A stretch of DNA of 64,000 nucleotides from Lachnospira hominis (ex Liu et al. 2021) (GTDB lineage Bacteria > Bacillota > Clostridia > Lachnospirales > Lachnospiraceae), in assembly GCF_014287955.1 (NCBI RefSeq), contig NZ_JACOPD010000001.1, positions 372,001-436,000 on the forward strand. Reading direction: 5' to 3'. The stretch's first letter is position 1; every line of letters starts with the position of its first letter. The position numbers and the translations under genes are program-made. Shown here piece by piece: positions 19,983 through 28,053 of the stretch. Under the pieces are notes generated by a model, which saw nothing but the letters and a program-made list of their open reading frames with translations, did not search any database and was not told the origin of the DNA.

Positions 19983-20081
19983 AACTATGAGAAACACGCT
20001 CTGCGAGTTTCTCAAGTTATCGCGGCAGTCGCCAAGGTCTCGTGCAAGCACGGACTTTGGCTCGTTACACGCGTAAATAAA
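19983..20081 (+). repeat. Dispersed 99-nt structured repeat, copy 1
   Basis: This copy is identical to that at 43329-43427 except for one base (position 19, T here, C there). It contains three potential hairpins: GAGAAAC...GTTTCTC, CCAAGGTC..CGTGCAAGCACG..GACTTTGG, and TTACACGCGTAA. It lies between the P-II stop codon and a terminator. Confidence 0.9.
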
Positions 20082-20126
20082 CCGGCATGATTAAGCCTGA
20101 AATAAGGTTTAATCATGCCGGTTTTT
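20079..20126. terminator. Bidirectional terminator between the P-II and yesL-like genes
   Basis: The perfect 16-bp stem AAACCGGCATGATTAA / TTAATCATGCCGGTTT is followed by T on both strands. It immediately follows repeat copy 1. Confidence 0.93.
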
Positions 20127-20156
20127 AATTTATGTAAAACAACTGACTGCCGGTAT

Positions 20157-20858
20157 TTATTTTTCTTCATCACTTTCTGAACTCTCTGATGATTCCTGCT
20201 GATGTCCATTTTCTATATCTTCAAGTGCCTGTTTTACTGCATTTTCCTCCTGGCTCTTCTTAACATAAATAAGAAAAATTCTTGACAGGACATAGCTGTC
20301 TATATAAAGAATCAGAGGTATTGTCACTATAAATGCCGTAAAGTAATTGATTGAAAATACTATAAGACCATATGTTATAAAAAGCATTATAAGTGTCTGT
20401 GGCAGATGATGCATACAGAGCAGAAGTGCATTTTTAAGTATTCCTATTACTGTATTTTCAAACTTTGAAAGCATCGGAAATGCATATAGTGCAACTGCTG
20501 ATAAAACAAGAAGCAGTCCTATTGCCGCAAACATAAGAAGTCTTATCGGAACTCCGCCATCTGCTTTTGCCCACATATAGCATATTCTTATATCTGCTAT
20601 AAGCAATGCTGCAACTACGCCAATTATCAATTCTATCAGAAATCCCTGTTTGAAATTCTGCTTAAACGACTTGATAAATCCTTTAAATACGTATCCTTCT
20701 TCATCTCTTACAAGTTTCATGCCAACATAAAACATTGCAGTAATCGAAGCCCCCATTGTTATAACCGGAATACTGAATACAAAGCCCAAAAAGCCAAGTA
20801 TCAGAAAATCTCCCGCTTTAGTGAGTGCCTTAAAAAACTTTCCTTCTATACTAAACAT
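20157..20858 (-). CDS. YesL-family (DUF624) membrane protein
   Basis: 233 residues with five to six membrane helices. The N-terminal pattern FKALTKAGDFLILGFLGFVFSIPVITMGASITAMFYV, read across residues 9-45, and the following MKLVRDEEGYVFKGFIKSFKQNF are typical of DUF624/YesL proteins. These are often encoded with carbohydrate-utilisation genes in Firmicutes but have no defined activity. The tail is acidic and rich in Glu and Ser (ESSESSESDEEK). No sugar genes flank it here. Confidence 0.9.
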   Translation of the reverse strand: MFSIEGKFFKALTKAGDFLILGFLGFVFSIPVITMGASITAMFYVGMKLVRDEEGYVFKGFIKSFKQNFKQGFLIELIIGVVAALLIADIRICYMWAKADGGVPIRLLMFAAIGLLLVLSAVALYAFPMLSKFENTVIGILKNALLLCMHHLPQTLIMLFITYGLIVFSINYFTAFIVTIPLILYIDSYVLSRIFLIYVKKSQEENAVKQALEDIENGHQQESSESSESDEEK

Positions 20859-21049
20859 ATGTCTGTTTTCCTTTCAGTGTACTTAGTTACTATCAAAATA
20901 AGATTATACTGTAAAAACCATAAAAAGCAAAGAATTTTTAATTAAATAATCCCCTGTTTTTATTAAATATTTATAAAAGTATGTTTTTTCGTCTCTGATT
21001 ATGTTAAACTCTGTATGTTTAACGACACACACAAATCAAGGAGGTCTTT

Positions 21050-21748
21050 ATGGCTCAGAACAAAAAATCAAAGAAAGAAATGCCGAAAGAACAGCAGACA
21101 TCTTTTAAGGAATTATCTTTTTCCGATAAAATCCGTTACATTTTCGGCTATTATAAATATTACATGCTTGCCGCTGTTATTATAATTGCCGCTGCCGGAT
21201 ATACCATCTACTCTTTTGTGCAGAATAATTATGATATAAAATGCAATATTGTAGTTGTTGACGGTAAGATTACAGGATATGATACATATTCTGACGATAT
21301 AACAAAAAATTTCACCAGATATATTGGTCTTGACGGAAAAAAAGAACGTGTTGAACTCGACTGCCACTATTCTTTAACAATAAAGCCGCTCGACCAGGAA
21401 GCTAACATAAGCCAGAACAAGATTTATATTCTTGCATCTGTCGGCTCTATTGATGGTTACATGGCAAATCGTGACTATATCGATTATTTTTCAACTGATG
21501 CCGAGACATTTTTATATGATTTAACTGAAATTCTTACTGATGATGAGCTTGCAAAAATCGGTGAGGAAAACATCATTTACTATACAACAGCTGATAAAAC
21601 CCGTATTCCTATCGCTGTTGACCTCACAAATACGAAGGTAAAGACTGATACCGACCTCACACTCGAATCACCTTGCTACGGAGTTGTTGTATCTGCCAAA
21701 AATCCTGAAAATGCTATTGCGTTTATCCGTTATGCTTTTGATTTGTAA
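21050..21748 (+). CDS. Hypothetical single-span membrane protein
   Basis: 232 residues with a strong AAGGAGG ribosome site. A basic N-terminus (AQNKKSKKEMPKEQQ) is followed by FSDKIRYIFGYYKYYMLAAV and one membrane helix (about 38-58), leaving an extracytosolic domain of about 170 residues that is acidic and shows no motif I recognise. The KIRYIFGYYKYYM segment before the helix is seen in many small Lachnospiraceae membrane proteins, usually of unknown function. It is divergent from the yesL-like gene. Confidence 0.8.
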   Translation: MAQNKKSKKEMPKEQQTSFKELSFSDKIRYIFGYYKYYMLAAVIIIAAAGYTIYSFVQNNYDIKCNIVVVDGKITGYDTYSDDITKNFTRYIGLDGKKERVELDCHYSLTIKPLDQEANISQNKIYILASVGSIDGYMANRDYIDYFSTDAETFLYDLTEILTDDELAKIGEENIIYYTTADKTRIPIAVDLTNTKVKTDTDLTLESPCYGVVVSAKNPENAIAFIRYAFDL

Positions 21749-21765
21749 TTTTTTGCAAATGCAAT

Positions 21766-22590
21766 TTATCCAAATACAAATTTATATAAATCCGGGCCGC
21801 CGTCTGTCTGTGCATAAAGTTCAAAGCCAAGTTTTTGTGCCAGCTTTCGTGACGGCTCGTTTGTTTTGTCTATCACAGCAAACATTTCCTGTATCCCAAG
21901 CTCATCTGATGCATATTCAAGAATTGCCTGACACGCTTCATATGCATACCCTTTATGCTGCATATCTCTTCTTATCAGATAACCTATCTCGCAGCATGTA
22001 ACACCGTCTATTTCCCTGTTTTCAATGCCAGCTCTTCCTATAAGTTTTCCAGATTTTTTTTCAAATACAAGCCACAGACCATACTCGAAAAATCCATACA
22101 TATTTTTTATGTAATTTTTTGTAAATTCAAGTTCTTTATCATAATCGTAAAGCTGTTCAATGTACCGGCAGTCTTCAAGTGTGCTGTATACAGCATACAA
22201 TTCTGGCAGATCTTTTGTCGTCATCTCCCTTATTAATAAATTTTTTGTCTCTGCTACAACAAACGGTTCACCTGTAAGGCGTGCATATACAAGCCTGTAA
22301 TAAGAAATCCCCATATCAAGTGTTTGGCATACATAAGAATAACCCTCTCCCGGCTTTGTATTAAACCCTGCAGCCTTTACCTCACAGCTGTCTTTTCCAC
22401 ACGCCTCAGCCTGCATCTTAAATTCATTTTCAGGCACATCCGTAATAACAAGTGAATCTTCAAAATCAATTTCTTCAATATCATCAGGAATGAAAAGATT
22501 AACTTCTTTATCAAGATTTTGTTTAATTATATTAAGTTCGTCGCTGCCAATTGTAATATATTTTATATATACATATATATTTCTTAACAT
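21766..22590 (-). CDS. GNAT-family N-acetyltransferase
   Basis: 274 residues. The C-terminal 165 residues form an acetyltransferase domain of the RimJ/RimL type: NLLIREMTTKDLPELYAVYS at the start, IGRAGIENREIDGVTCCEIGYLI strands, the acetyl-CoA loop RRDMQHKGYAYEACQ, and MFAVIDKTNEPSRKLAQKLGF at the end. The N-terminal 110 residues (DELNIIKQNLDKEVNLF...) are an extra domain that I do not recognise and which could present or select the substrate. It is convergent with the upstream membrane protein gene. Confidence 0.88.
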   Translation of the reverse strand: MLRNIYVYIKYITIGSDELNIIKQNLDKEVNLFIPDDIEEIDFEDSLVITDVPENEFKMQAEACGKDSCEVKAAGFNTKPGEGYSYVCQTLDMGISYYRLVYARLTGEPFVVAETKNLLIREMTTKDLPELYAVYSTLEDCRYIEQLYDYDKELEFTKNYIKNMYGFFEYGLWLVFEKKSGKLIGRAGIENREIDGVTCCEIGYLIRRDMQHKGYAYEACQAILEYASDELGIQEMFAVIDKTNEPSRKLAQKLGFELYAQTDGGPDLYKFVFG

Positions 22591-22666
22591 TTTTAATTTT
22601 ATAACCTTTCCTCACAAGTTTTCATGCCTTATTTATTTATATATATCATAAATATAAAAGATTTGC

Positions 22667-22696
22667 TTGACCACTCACATAAATTTACTGTATAAA
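22667..22696 (+). promoter_or_regulatory. Putative promoter of the cyclophilin gene
   Basis: TTGACC, an 18-nt spacer and TATAAA lie 38 nt before the ATG. Confidence 0.55.
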
Positions 22697-22733
22697 TATA
22701 TTTAAGAATTTTATTTTTTGAAAGGACATAATC

Positions 22734-23258
22734 ATGGCAAATCAAAATCCAATAGTTACAATTACAATGGAAAATGGTGACGTTATGAAGGCTGAACTTT
22801 ATCCTGAAATCGCACCTAATACAGTAAACAATTTTATAAGCCTTATCAACAAGGGATTTTATGACGGCGTAGTATTCCACCGTATCATTCCAGGTTTTAT
22901 GATTCAGGGCGGTGACCCGGAAGGAACAGGAATGGGTGGTCCCGGATACAGCATCAAAGGTGAATTCTCACACAACGGATTCAAGAATGACCTTTTACAC
23001 ACTAAGGGTGTTCTTTCTATGGCACGTACAATGGTTCCTGACTCAGCAGGTTCACAGTTCTTTATCATGCATGCAAATGCACCTCATCTTGATGGTGATT
23101 ATGCAGCATTCGGCAAACTCACAGAGGGCGAAGACGTTCTTGATAAAATCGCAACATGCGATACAGACTGGAATGACCGTCCATTACAGCCACAGGTTAT
23201 GAAGACTGTAACTGTTGAAACTTTCGATGTTGATTACGATGAACCGGAAACTTTATAA
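22734..23258 (+). CDS. ppiB: Peptidyl-prolyl cis-trans isomerase, cyclophilin type
   Basis: 174 residues, cytosolic (no signal peptide), with a GAAAGGA ribosome site. Cyclophilin signatures are intact: VVFHRIIPGFMIQGGDPEGTG around residue 45-65 with the catalytic Arg in FHRI, the SMARTMVPDSAGSQFFIM segment, and HLDGDYAAFGKLTEGEDVL. It speeds proline isomerisation during protein folding. Its own promoter and a following terminator make it a single-gene unit. Confidence 0.97.
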   Translation: MANQNPIVTITMENGDVMKAELYPEIAPNTVNNFISLINKGFYDGVVFHRIIPGFMIQGGDPEGTGMGGPGYSIKGEFSHNGFKNDLLHTKGVLSMARTMVPDSAGSQFFIMHANAPHLDGDYAAFGKLTEGEDVLDKIATCDTDWNDRPLQPQVMKTVTVETFDVDYDEPETL

Positions 23259-23283
23259 TACTGTATCATTCTTTTAATTCATT

Positions 23284-23333
23284 AAAAGGTCTGCTTCCAC
23301 CTGTGCCTGCACAGATGGGAACAGACCTTTTTT
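23284..23333. terminator. Bidirectional intrinsic terminator
   Basis: The outer stem AAAGGTCTG / CAGACCTTT encloses an inner CTGTG...CACAG hairpin, and T-runs follow. It separates the convergent cyclophilin and TPM-domain genes. Confidence 0.88.
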
Positions 23334-23348
23334 CTTTATAATTCCGAT

Positions 23349-24140
23349 TTAAAAATGTCCACCGGCACTTCCTGAGTTACCGCCGCCTCCGCCGGAGCTT
23401 CCTCCTGATGAATTATTTGTCTCTATAGTCCTTGTTGTCACTGTTGTATTAATAAATCTGTCTTCACGCCTGTATACATGAACGCCATTCTTTGCATATG
23501 TATTTCCGTCAACTGTCATCTTAGTCTTTGCATTAAACATCATTACAAGAACAACAATAATTGCTATTACTGCCGCAATGCCAAGCTTTATTGGCATATA
23601 TAAGAAAAGCTTATATGTTTTGCTTGTTGAAAGCAGATTCTGGGTAATATCTGTGTATTTTACGCATGCCTTATAATAATTTCCATCTGAAAGTGTCGAT
23701 GTTGTCTTATCGATTATACTCTGAAGGTCAGACTGTGAAATATCAGATTTTGCTATTCCTGATGTTACAACTCTCACAGCTCTTGACTTCATATCTATCA
23801 CATAGACGATGTAGTCAGCTTCTGATGATGAAGCATCATATGCATATCCTTTTTCTTTTGCAAAAGTTCTTACATAATTATCAAGGTCTGTATAATCAAG
23901 TCCTTTTGATATAGTAAGCACTGCAACATCTGTCTTACAGTTTTTTGACACTGATTTGCATTTTTTCTGAAGCTTTGACTCCTTTGTATCTGATAGTATT
24001 TCTGCTTCATCTGTAACATATATCTTTGATGAATCCGGATCTTTTGCATATAATACCTGTGGAAAACTTAAAAACAGCATAAGGACTGCCAGTGCTGCCA
24101 GAAAAATATTCTTAATTTTGTTAAACCTTACATTCATCAT
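23349..24140 (-). CDS. TPM-domain (YgcG-like) membrane protein with Gly-rich tail
   Basis: 263 residues from the ATG at 24140; GGGAGG precedes it and the start overlaps the stop of the upstream zinc-ribbon gene as ATGA. The layout is a signal peptide (ALAVLMLFLSFPQVLYA), then a TPM domain of about 140 residues (KIYVTDEAEILSDTKESKLQ..., ADYIVYVIDMKSRAVRVVTSG). After one membrane helix (about 188-208) comes a cytosolic tail ending in Gly/Ser repeats GGSSGGGGGNSGSAGGHF. TPM proteins have roles in photosystem repair in plants; bacterial roles are unclear. Pairing with a zinc-ribbon protein recurs in Firmicutes. Confidence 0.87.
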   Translation of the reverse strand: MMNVRFNKIKNIFLAALAVLMLFLSFPQVLYAKDPDSSKIYVTDEAEILSDTKESKLQKKCKSVSKNCKTDVAVLTISKGLDYTDLDNYVRTFAKEKGYAYDASSSEADYIVYVIDMKSRAVRVVTSGIAKSDISQSDLQSIIDKTTSTLSDGNYYKACVKYTDITQNLLSTSKTYKLFLYMPIKLGIAAVIAIIVVLVMMFNAKTKMTVDGNTYAKNGVHVYRREDRFINTTVTTRTIETNNSSGGSSGGGGGNSGSAGGHF

Positions 24141-25219
24141 AATATAAACATACCTCCCAACATCATAACAGCAAGTGAAACAACGAATGTTCCTACTCCC
24201 CATGCAAATGCCTTACCTTTGCTTATCGGGCGGTCTGCAACTATTTTCCCTGTCTGTCCGTTTAACATGAATTGGAAGTCTTTTCCGTGATAACGGCAGT
24301 TAAGAACCCACACAGGCAGAAGGGCATATTCTGCATTATAATTATTTCTCCTTATATCATTATGTCTCACATTGACACTGCTGTACCCGGCAATTGTATC
24401 TCTTGTAAGCTCTGTTATGTACTTATCAACTCTCCTATTAACGCGTTCTTCCATCTGCTGATGCATAAAATTATATCTTTCGGACAGATAACCGGAAAGA
24501 TATGCCGGCTCAAAATCTTTTAACTCAGCATAATTATACGGCTCCATCTTATCCATGGCTCCATCTTCCATCTTTTCAGAAGCATCTGCCGGAATCTTTT
24601 TGAAATCAGCCTCAACATCCCTGTATACATAAAAATGGTCATGATATGTATACTCTGTATTTCCACGCCTTATTGTTCTTATTTTTTCGGCATCTGCAAT
24701 CATTCTGTCTTCAGCCTTGTAATCATAAAGCCAAAATGGTACATACAGACCTGATATTTTTTCTATTGTTGACTGGCTCTTTAATGCTGCCGGCGTAAGC
24801 GGTCCTTTGTGCACCCATTTTTTATACGCATCAACAGCAGCATCACGGTTAATTTTAAAAGGAATAATTCTCTTTGGTTTATATGCTCCTGTAAGTCTGT
24901 CCTCCACAAGTGATGGATTACCGCAGAATGAACATATCACTGCCGATGTGTATTCATCAGCAAGGAGTTCAGCTCCACAGCTTGTGCAATGATATGTTTT
25001 CATATTCATTGTTCCACCTGTAGCTTCCCCATCATATGATTCCTTTTCATATCCTTCTCCGGCAAATCCGGTATTTTCATCATAATTGCCGTCAGCTGCA
25101 TCCATGTCAAATTCACTGACATCCATAATCCTCTGACACTGCGGACACTTCATCTTTTGTGTATCGCTGTCAAATTCCATTGCCGCCCCACAGGATGGGC
25201 ATTTGTAAGTTGTAGGCAT
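24137..25219 (-). CDS. Zinc-ribbon membrane protein, partner of the TPM protein
   Basis: 360 residues with a GGGGAGG ribosome site. The N-terminal zinc ribbon CPSCGAAMEF...MKCPQCQ (Cys 8, 11, about 25, 28) is followed by an acidic linker and a second ribbon CTSCGAELLA...VICSFCG (about 78-98). A long middle region (about 115-320) ends in the FQFMLNGQTGKIVADRPISK pattern. One or two membrane helices close the protein (WGVGTFVVSLAVMMLGGMFIL). Domain order suggests a membrane-anchored cytosolic protein; function unknown. It is translationally coupled to the TPM gene through a 4-bp overlap, so the products likely act together. Confidence 0.85.
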   Translation of the reverse strand: MPTTYKCPSCGAAMEFDSDTQKMKCPQCQRIMDVSEFDMDAADGNYDENTGFAGEGYEKESYDGEATGGTMNMKTYHCTSCGAELLADEYTSAVICSFCGNPSLVEDRLTGAYKPKRIIPFKINRDAAVDAYKKWVHKGPLTPAALKSQSTIEKISGLYVPFWLYDYKAEDRMIADAEKIRTIRRGNTEYTYHDHFYVYRDVEADFKKIPADASEKMEDGAMDKMEPYNYAELKDFEPAYLSGYLSERYNFMHQQMEERVNRRVDKYITELTRDTIAGYSSVNVRHNDIRRNNYNAEYALLPVWVLNCRYHGKDFQFMLNGQTGKIVADRPISKGKAFAWGVGTFVVSLAVMMLGGMFIL

Positions 25220-25319
25220 TATAATTCCTCCCCATAATTAATATTTATGTTCATAATTTATTCATATATCATTCAATTTAAATTTACATTATGAACATTT
25301 TTTCTTCACTTTTCCAACA

Positions 25320-25468
25320 TATACTAAAAGAGAATTAAAAATGAGTTGAACAGATAACTCAACATTAAAATGTTTACAAGAATTTTTTCATAAATCGAGT
25401 TGTTAATTTATAGAGAACAGCTCTCCTCCCTCTTTTCACTGCCCGTCAAAAACGGGCAGTGTTTTTTT
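25320..25468 (+). ncRNA. Candidate small RNA with CU-rich seed and terminator
   Basis: A gene-free 313-bp gap between two minus-strand genes. A TATACT -10-like box at 25320 (no clear -35) precedes three small hairpins (GAGTT..AACTC; ATAAAT..ATTTAT; AGAG..CTCT). An unpaired CTCTCCTCCCTC at 25421-25432 comes next, complementary to Shine-Dalgarno sequences. A strong terminator follows, with stem CACTGCCCGT / ACGGGCAGTG at 25437-25461 and seven T. No open frame of note lies within it. The layout resembles regulatory sRNAs, but this is inferred from sequence only. Confidence 0.45.
25437..25468 (+). terminator. Strong plus-strand terminator in a gene-free gap
   Basis: A perfect 10-bp GC-rich stem and a 5-nt loop are followed by seven T. 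No annotated plus-strand gene lies upstream for more than 2 kb, so it should end an RNA starting in this gap. Confidence 0.9.
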
Positions 25469-25533
25469 ACCTAAAATTCACTTGCATTACATGAAACATT
25501 GACGGCTTACGCCTGATTTCGACATTTCAGCTC

Positions 25534-25848
25534 TTAACGCATAATAATAAATGAAGCTATCATACATACTACTCCAATAACAACAAATATAATGCCTGTT
25601 TTTTTCTCTTTTGCATACTTAGGCTGTTTTCTGTCATCTTTATCACGGTTATCGTAGAAAAGATACCACTGCTTTTTTGCATCATTAATCTTAACTATTC
25701 CGATAAAACAGAATACCAGACCTATAAGAAATACCATAAATCCCAAAAATGGTACAAACGATGTTCCTGCATGTGCTTCAGCATCATTAAAGTCAATCTC
25801 ACATGCAAACATTGCAGCATTTGCTGCGAGCGTAGATAATATTGTCAT
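25534..25848 (-). CDS. Hypothetical two-span membrane protein
   Basis: 104 residues from the ATG at 25848 (MTILSTLAANAAMFACEIDF), with AAAGGAGG upstream; the frame extends 16 codons without a ribosome site. Two membrane helices (about 32-54, FLGFMVFLIGLVFCFIGIVKI; and 83-103, GIIFVVIGVVCMIASFIIM) flank a basic, Asp/Lys-rich loop containing KQWYLFYDNRDKDDRKQPKY. I do not recognise a family. Confidence 0.75.
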   Translation of the reverse strand: MTILSTLAANAAMFACEIDFNDAEAHAGTSFVPFLGFMVFLIGLVFCFIGIVKINDAKKQWYLFYDNRDKDDRKQPKYAKEKKTGIIFVVIGVVCMIASFIIMR

Positions 25849-26049
25849 ATAAATTACCTCCTTTTTTGATTTTTCTGCCACCTCTATATATATCATACGA
25901 AATCTGTAATATAACCGCTACAAATTCTGTTCACATTATACAATATATGAATGTTTCTAACAACAAAATTTAGCTTTTAATTTGTCTGAATATAATGTAT
26001 AATATTTTTATGTTGATAGTTAAAATATTTTATTCGGGAGGTATATCTT

Positions 26050-26913
26050 ATGTTAGTTAATGCTACAGATATGTTGAACAAGGCCCGTGAGGGCAAATAT
26101 GCAGTAGGTCACTTCAACATTAACAATCTTGAGTGGGCTAAGTCTATTCTTCTTACTGCACAGGAGATGAATGCACCTGTTATCCTCGGCGTTTCTGAAG
26201 GTGCCGGAAAGTATATGGGCGGCTTCAAAGTCGTTGCCGATATGGTTAAAGCTCTTACAGATTCTATGGAGATAACGGTTCCTGTTGCTCTTCACCTTGA
26301 CCACGGAACATACGAAGGATGCTACAAGTGTATCAAAGCCGGATTTTCTTCTATAATGTTTGACGGCTCACATTATCCAATCGCAGAAAATGTTGAAAAG
26401 ACAAAAGAACTCGTTGCCATTACTAAGGCTCTTGGCATGTCACTTGAAGCCGAAGTTGGTGCTATCGGCGGCGAAGAAGACGGTGTTATCGGTGCCGGAG
26501 AGTGTGCAGATCCTGATGAGTGCAAAGCAATTGCTGACCTCGGTGTCAACATGCTTGCAGCCGGAATTGGCAATATCCACGGCAAATATCCAGCTAACTG
26601 GAAAGGTTTAAGCTTTGAAACTCTTGAAGCTGTCAAAGCAAAAGTCGGCAATATGCCATTAGTTCTTCACGGTGGTACAGGTATCCCTGAGGATATGATT
26701 AAAAAAGCAATTTCTCTCGGTGTTGCCAAGATTAATGTTAATACAGAATGTCAGCTTGCATTTGCTGCTGCTACAAGAAAGTACATTGAAGAAGGAAAAG
26801 ACCTTGAAGGTAAAGGATTTGACCCTAGAAAACTTTTAGCTCCTGGTACCGAAGCAATAAAACAGACTGTACGTGAAAAGATTACTCTTTTCGGTTCAGC
26901 CGGAAAGGCCTGA
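26050..26913 (+). CDS. fba: Class II fructose-1,6-bisphosphate aldolase
   Basis: 287 residues with a CGGGAGG ribosome site. It performs the reversible cleavage of fructose-1,6-bisphosphate to dihydroxyacetone phosphate and glyceraldehyde-3-phosphate in glycolysis. Class II features are visible: the zinc-binding HLDHGTYEGC, SIMFDGSHYP, LEAEVGAIGGEEDGV, GNIHGKYP, LVLHGGTGIPEDMI and INVNTECQLAF phosphate loop. The codon use is that of a highly expressed gene. The sortase gene starts 5 bp after its stop, so they are in one transcript, although the functions are unrelated. Confidence 0.96.
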   Translation: MLVNATDMLNKAREGKYAVGHFNINNLEWAKSILLTAQEMNAPVILGVSEGAGKYMGGFKVVADMVKALTDSMEITVPVALHLDHGTYEGCYKCIKAGFSSIMFDGSHYPIAENVEKTKELVAITKALGMSLEAEVGAIGGEEDGVIGAGECADPDECKAIADLGVNMLAAGIGNIHGKYPANWKGLSFETLEAVKAKVGNMPLVLHGGTGIPEDMIKKAISLGVAKINVNTECQLAFAAATRKYIEEGKDLEGKGFDPRKLLAPGTEAIKQTVREKITLFGSAGKA

Positions 26914-26918
26914 TTATA

Positions 26919-27785
26919 ATGGATTCAAAGCACTCTGATGATGACTACATCATTAATGATACAGAATACAAAGAAGATGAAGCTGATATTGCATTTGACA
27001 AGCAGGAAAAATCAAAAAAGAAAGGATCTGTAATACGACGTATAATTCTCATTATATGTATAATTGTCTTTTGTGTATCAGCCGGTATGCTCATAAAGAT
27101 ACTGCTCGAGTATAAGAAGGGTTCTGATATTTATAAAGATGTCCAGTCAGAGGTTCTTGACGATAATACTCCGGTAACCGTTGAGATGCCTGAGGGTGAA
27201 GTTGAGATTCCTTTCAAATATAATCATGAAGCTCTCCTTGCAATCAATCCTGACGCCCAGGGGTATATTTATGTGCCCTCTGTGAATTTACGTCTGCCGA
27301 TTGTCCAGGGAACAGATAATGAAAAGTATCTTGAAACCACAATTGACGGTTCCATTAATAAAAACGGCTGTCCTTTCATCGACTATCGTATAAAAGGCGG
27401 CATTACAGCAAGCCATGTAATAATATATGGTCACACATTATACAGCGGAACTATGTTCTCTTCTCTGCATAAATACCGTAATTCCGGTTTTTATTCTACA
27501 GAAGGTAATGACAAGTTCTACATTTATACACAGGATAAGATTAAAGAGTATCAGATTTTCAGTGTGTATCTTACTGACCCGGTCAGCGATACATTTACAT
27601 TTAATTTTCCTGATATTGCATCCATGAGACAATATGCAATGCAGCGTAAGGAACTGACCATGTATGAAACAACGGGTGATGTGAGTGAAGCAACTCAGAT
27701 TATCACACTTTCAACATGTGCAGATAATCTTACTAAACGTCTCATAATACATGGCAGTTATATCGGTGAATCTGTTATACCGTAG
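26919..27785 (+). CDS. srtB: Class B sortase
   Basis: 288 residues. A charged cytosolic N-terminus is followed by a membrane anchor (about 43-62, ILIICIIVFCVSAGMLI) and an extracellular sortase domain. The catalytic His lies in ASHVIIYGHTLYSGTMF (about residue 172), the Cys in QIITLSTCADNLT (about 266) and the Arg follows in KRLIIHG. Class B traits are YIYVPSVNLRLPIVQGTDN and the length of the domain. It joins surface proteins with an NPQTN/NPxT-type signal to peptidoglycan; no obvious substrate gene is adjacent. Confidence 0.93.
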   Translation: MDSKHSDDDYIINDTEYKEDEADIAFDKQEKSKKKGSVIRRIILIICIIVFCVSAGMLIKILLEYKKGSDIYKDVQSEVLDDNTPVTVEMPEGEVEIPFKYNHEALLAINPDAQGYIYVPSVNLRLPIVQGTDNEKYLETTIDGSINKNGCPFIDYRIKGGITASHVIIYGHTLYSGTMFSSLHKYRNSGFYSTEGNDKFYIYTQDKIKEYQIFSVYLTDPVSDTFTFNFPDIASMRQYAMQRKELTMYETTGDVSEATQIITLSTCADNLTKRLIIHGSYIGESVIP

Positions 27786-27884
27786 AACAGCATATTTCTG
27801 ACACGGTTCATTCCGTACCAGCTTGCTATTTGGCGGTTTTGTACTCTATAAAATTAAATTTTTAAATAATTTTCAAAAAAACAC

Positions 27885-27913
27885 TTGCATAATAAATGTT
27901 TTTGAGTTATTTT
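27885..27913 (+). promoter_or_regulatory. Promoter of glnN
   Basis: TTGCAT, a 17-nt spacer and TATTTT. Transcription would begin near 27920, exactly at the first leader hairpin, which leaves a leader of about 130 nt. Confidence 0.6.
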
Positions 27914-27920
27914 ATTTAAA

Positions 27921-27993
27921 GACAGATGATTGTCGTAATTTAATAGCAGAACAAAGGCGTTCCAATTTATATACTTCTTGATATAAATGGGAA
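27921..27993 (+). promoter_or_regulatory. ANTAR-type antitermination leader of glnN (two hexaloop hairpins and a terminator)
   Basis: Hairpin P1 is GACA-GATGAT-TGTC (27921-27934); P2 is GAAC-AAAGGC-GTTC (27949-27962). Each has a four-base-pair stem and a six-base loop; G is at loop position 4 in both and A at position 1 in P2. P2 shares bases with the 5' arm of the following terminator (27953-27993), whose long stem AAAGGC.TTCC..ATTTATA closes on GCCTTT and runs into six T. P2 and the terminator therefore exclude each other. ANTAR regulators bind such paired hexaloops and allow read-through of nitrogen genes. No ANTAR protein gene is in the window. Confidence 0.65.
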
Positions 27994-28053
27994 TGCCTTT
28001 TTTAGTTCTACTATCTAAATAATAAATACATATAAAGGAAGGAAGACAAAAAC

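Noticed and set aside
23349-24203. Longer start for the TPM protein (21 codons upstream)
   Set aside because: It would overlap the zinc-ribbon gene by 67 bp without a ribosome site, while the ATGA overlap with GGGAGG explains the start well.
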